A model generated the notes under the pieces. The model ran no database searches. It had not been told where the DNA came from and worked only from the letters and a program-made list of their open reading frames with translations. A stretch of 56,865 nt of DNA, taken from positions 5,391 to 62,255 of the forward strand of contig SVUJ01000012.1 in NCBI GenBank assembly GCA_015063305.1. Direction: 5' to 3'. Position numbers and translations under genes: made by a program. The first letter of the stretch is position 1; each line of letters opens with the position of its first letter. Positions 56,502-56,865 of the stretch are shown piece after piece. The stretch is from Oscillospiraceae bacterium. GTDB taxonomy: Bacteria; Bacillota; Clostridia; Oscillospirales; CAG-272.

Positions 56502-56865
56502 ATGATTAAGCTTGGAGAGAAAATAAAATCTTTAAGAAAACAGAAAAACATATCCCAAGAGGTTTTTGCTAACTATCTGGGTGTGTCCTTTCAAGCCGTT
56601 TCAAAATGGGAAAACGGAAATACCATGCCGGACGTGGCGATGATACCCGCAATTGCTTCATTTTTCGGTGTTTCCACAGATGAACTTTTTGATTTCAATC
56701 TGTTTGAAATGGAAAAGCAGGTTGAGGCAATCTGTCATGAGGCGTATAAATATCGTTTCACAGATGGAGCAGAATCGGAGCGTATTTTGCGCGAAGGCTT
56801 GCAGAGATTCCCCGGCAATGATATAATATTAAACAATCTGCTTTATACATTGGATTATCAAACGA
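56502..56865 (+). CDS. XRE-family transcriptional regulator (3' end outside window)
   Basis: The first 121 codons are visible. Residues 1-65 form a Cro/CI-type helix-turn-helix (LRKQKNISQEVFANYLGVSF then QAVSKWENGNTMPD), followed by FFGVSTDELFDF and a helical, TPR-like region (AYKYRFTDGAESERILREGL). GGAGG precedes the ATG at 56502. Regulators of this shape often control neighbouring transport or stress genes; the neighbours are outside the window. Confidence 0.85.
   Translation, partial: MIKLGEKIKSLRKQKNISQEVFANYLGVSFQAVSKWENGNTMPDVAMIPAIASFFGVSTDELFDFNLFEMEKQVEAICHEAYKYRFTDGAESERILREGLQRFPGNDIILNNLLYTLDYQT

Overview
This window comes from a member of the Firmicutes, class Clostridia, most likely an anaerobic gut-type lineage. 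The evidence is AGGAGG-type ribosome binding sites throughout, many sigma-A promoters with TTGACA and TATAAT separated by exactly 17 bp, frequent ATGA/GTGA gene overlaps, and families such as YgiQ, an OPT transporter paired with a PqqD-like protein, and a split MetH system. I see no phage, plasmid or transposase genes. No recombinase of any kind is encoded, although several recombination-like scars are present.

Layout: 1-2420 (minus) is the start of a secreted protein built from near-identical 276-residue CBM9-like repeats; it is cut by the window edge. 2.8-4.3 kb holds a GltS-like symporter. recG and a small unknown gene follow on minus, then a BspA-type LRR lipoprotein. 8.4-14.1 kb (minus) is a four-gene Gld-like ABC operon (ATPase, permease, GldG-like, DUF4340). 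14.6-18.2 kb (minus) is ygiQ-holA-GNAT. Next come a ROK-like regulator, a VanZ-like protein, tRNA-Arg(CCU), a structured RNA with an attenuator upstream of an FxLYD protein, a PHP phosphoesterase, and a DUF1858 protein. 23.7-27.2 kb (plus) is the housekeeping run trmK-nif3-phosphoesterase-rlmD.

27.2-29.8 kb is an AT-rich island downstream of rlmD. Small orphan genes are each followed by a degenerate copy of the 3' coding tail of rlmD, and the island opens with an array of short hairpins. The core genome resumes with an M20 amidohydrolase, a ROK glucokinase, rpmG-secE-nusG-rplK-rplA, a GMP synthase without its amidotransferase domain, a small membrane-protein pair, an ECF sigma factor with its partner, a radical SAM-metF-MetH-activation-metH operon, OPT/PqqD, a complete liv branched-chain amino-acid ABC operon, and a P-type ATPase under a yybP-ykoY (manganese) riboswitch. 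The window ends inside an XRE regulator.

Intergenic regions are crowded with at least four families of dispersed palindromic repeats. One family has GTAG followed by a hairpin, often in facing pairs whose two halves match each other exactly while differing between pairs (REP/REPIN-like). A second is a 110-125 bp composite foldback element. Two loci carry arrays of short hairpins separated by a palindromic spacer word. The rlmD-tail cassette array and the hairpin arrays are the best candidates for undescribed biology. The 21.1 kb leader RNA is the best candidate for a new regulatory RNA.
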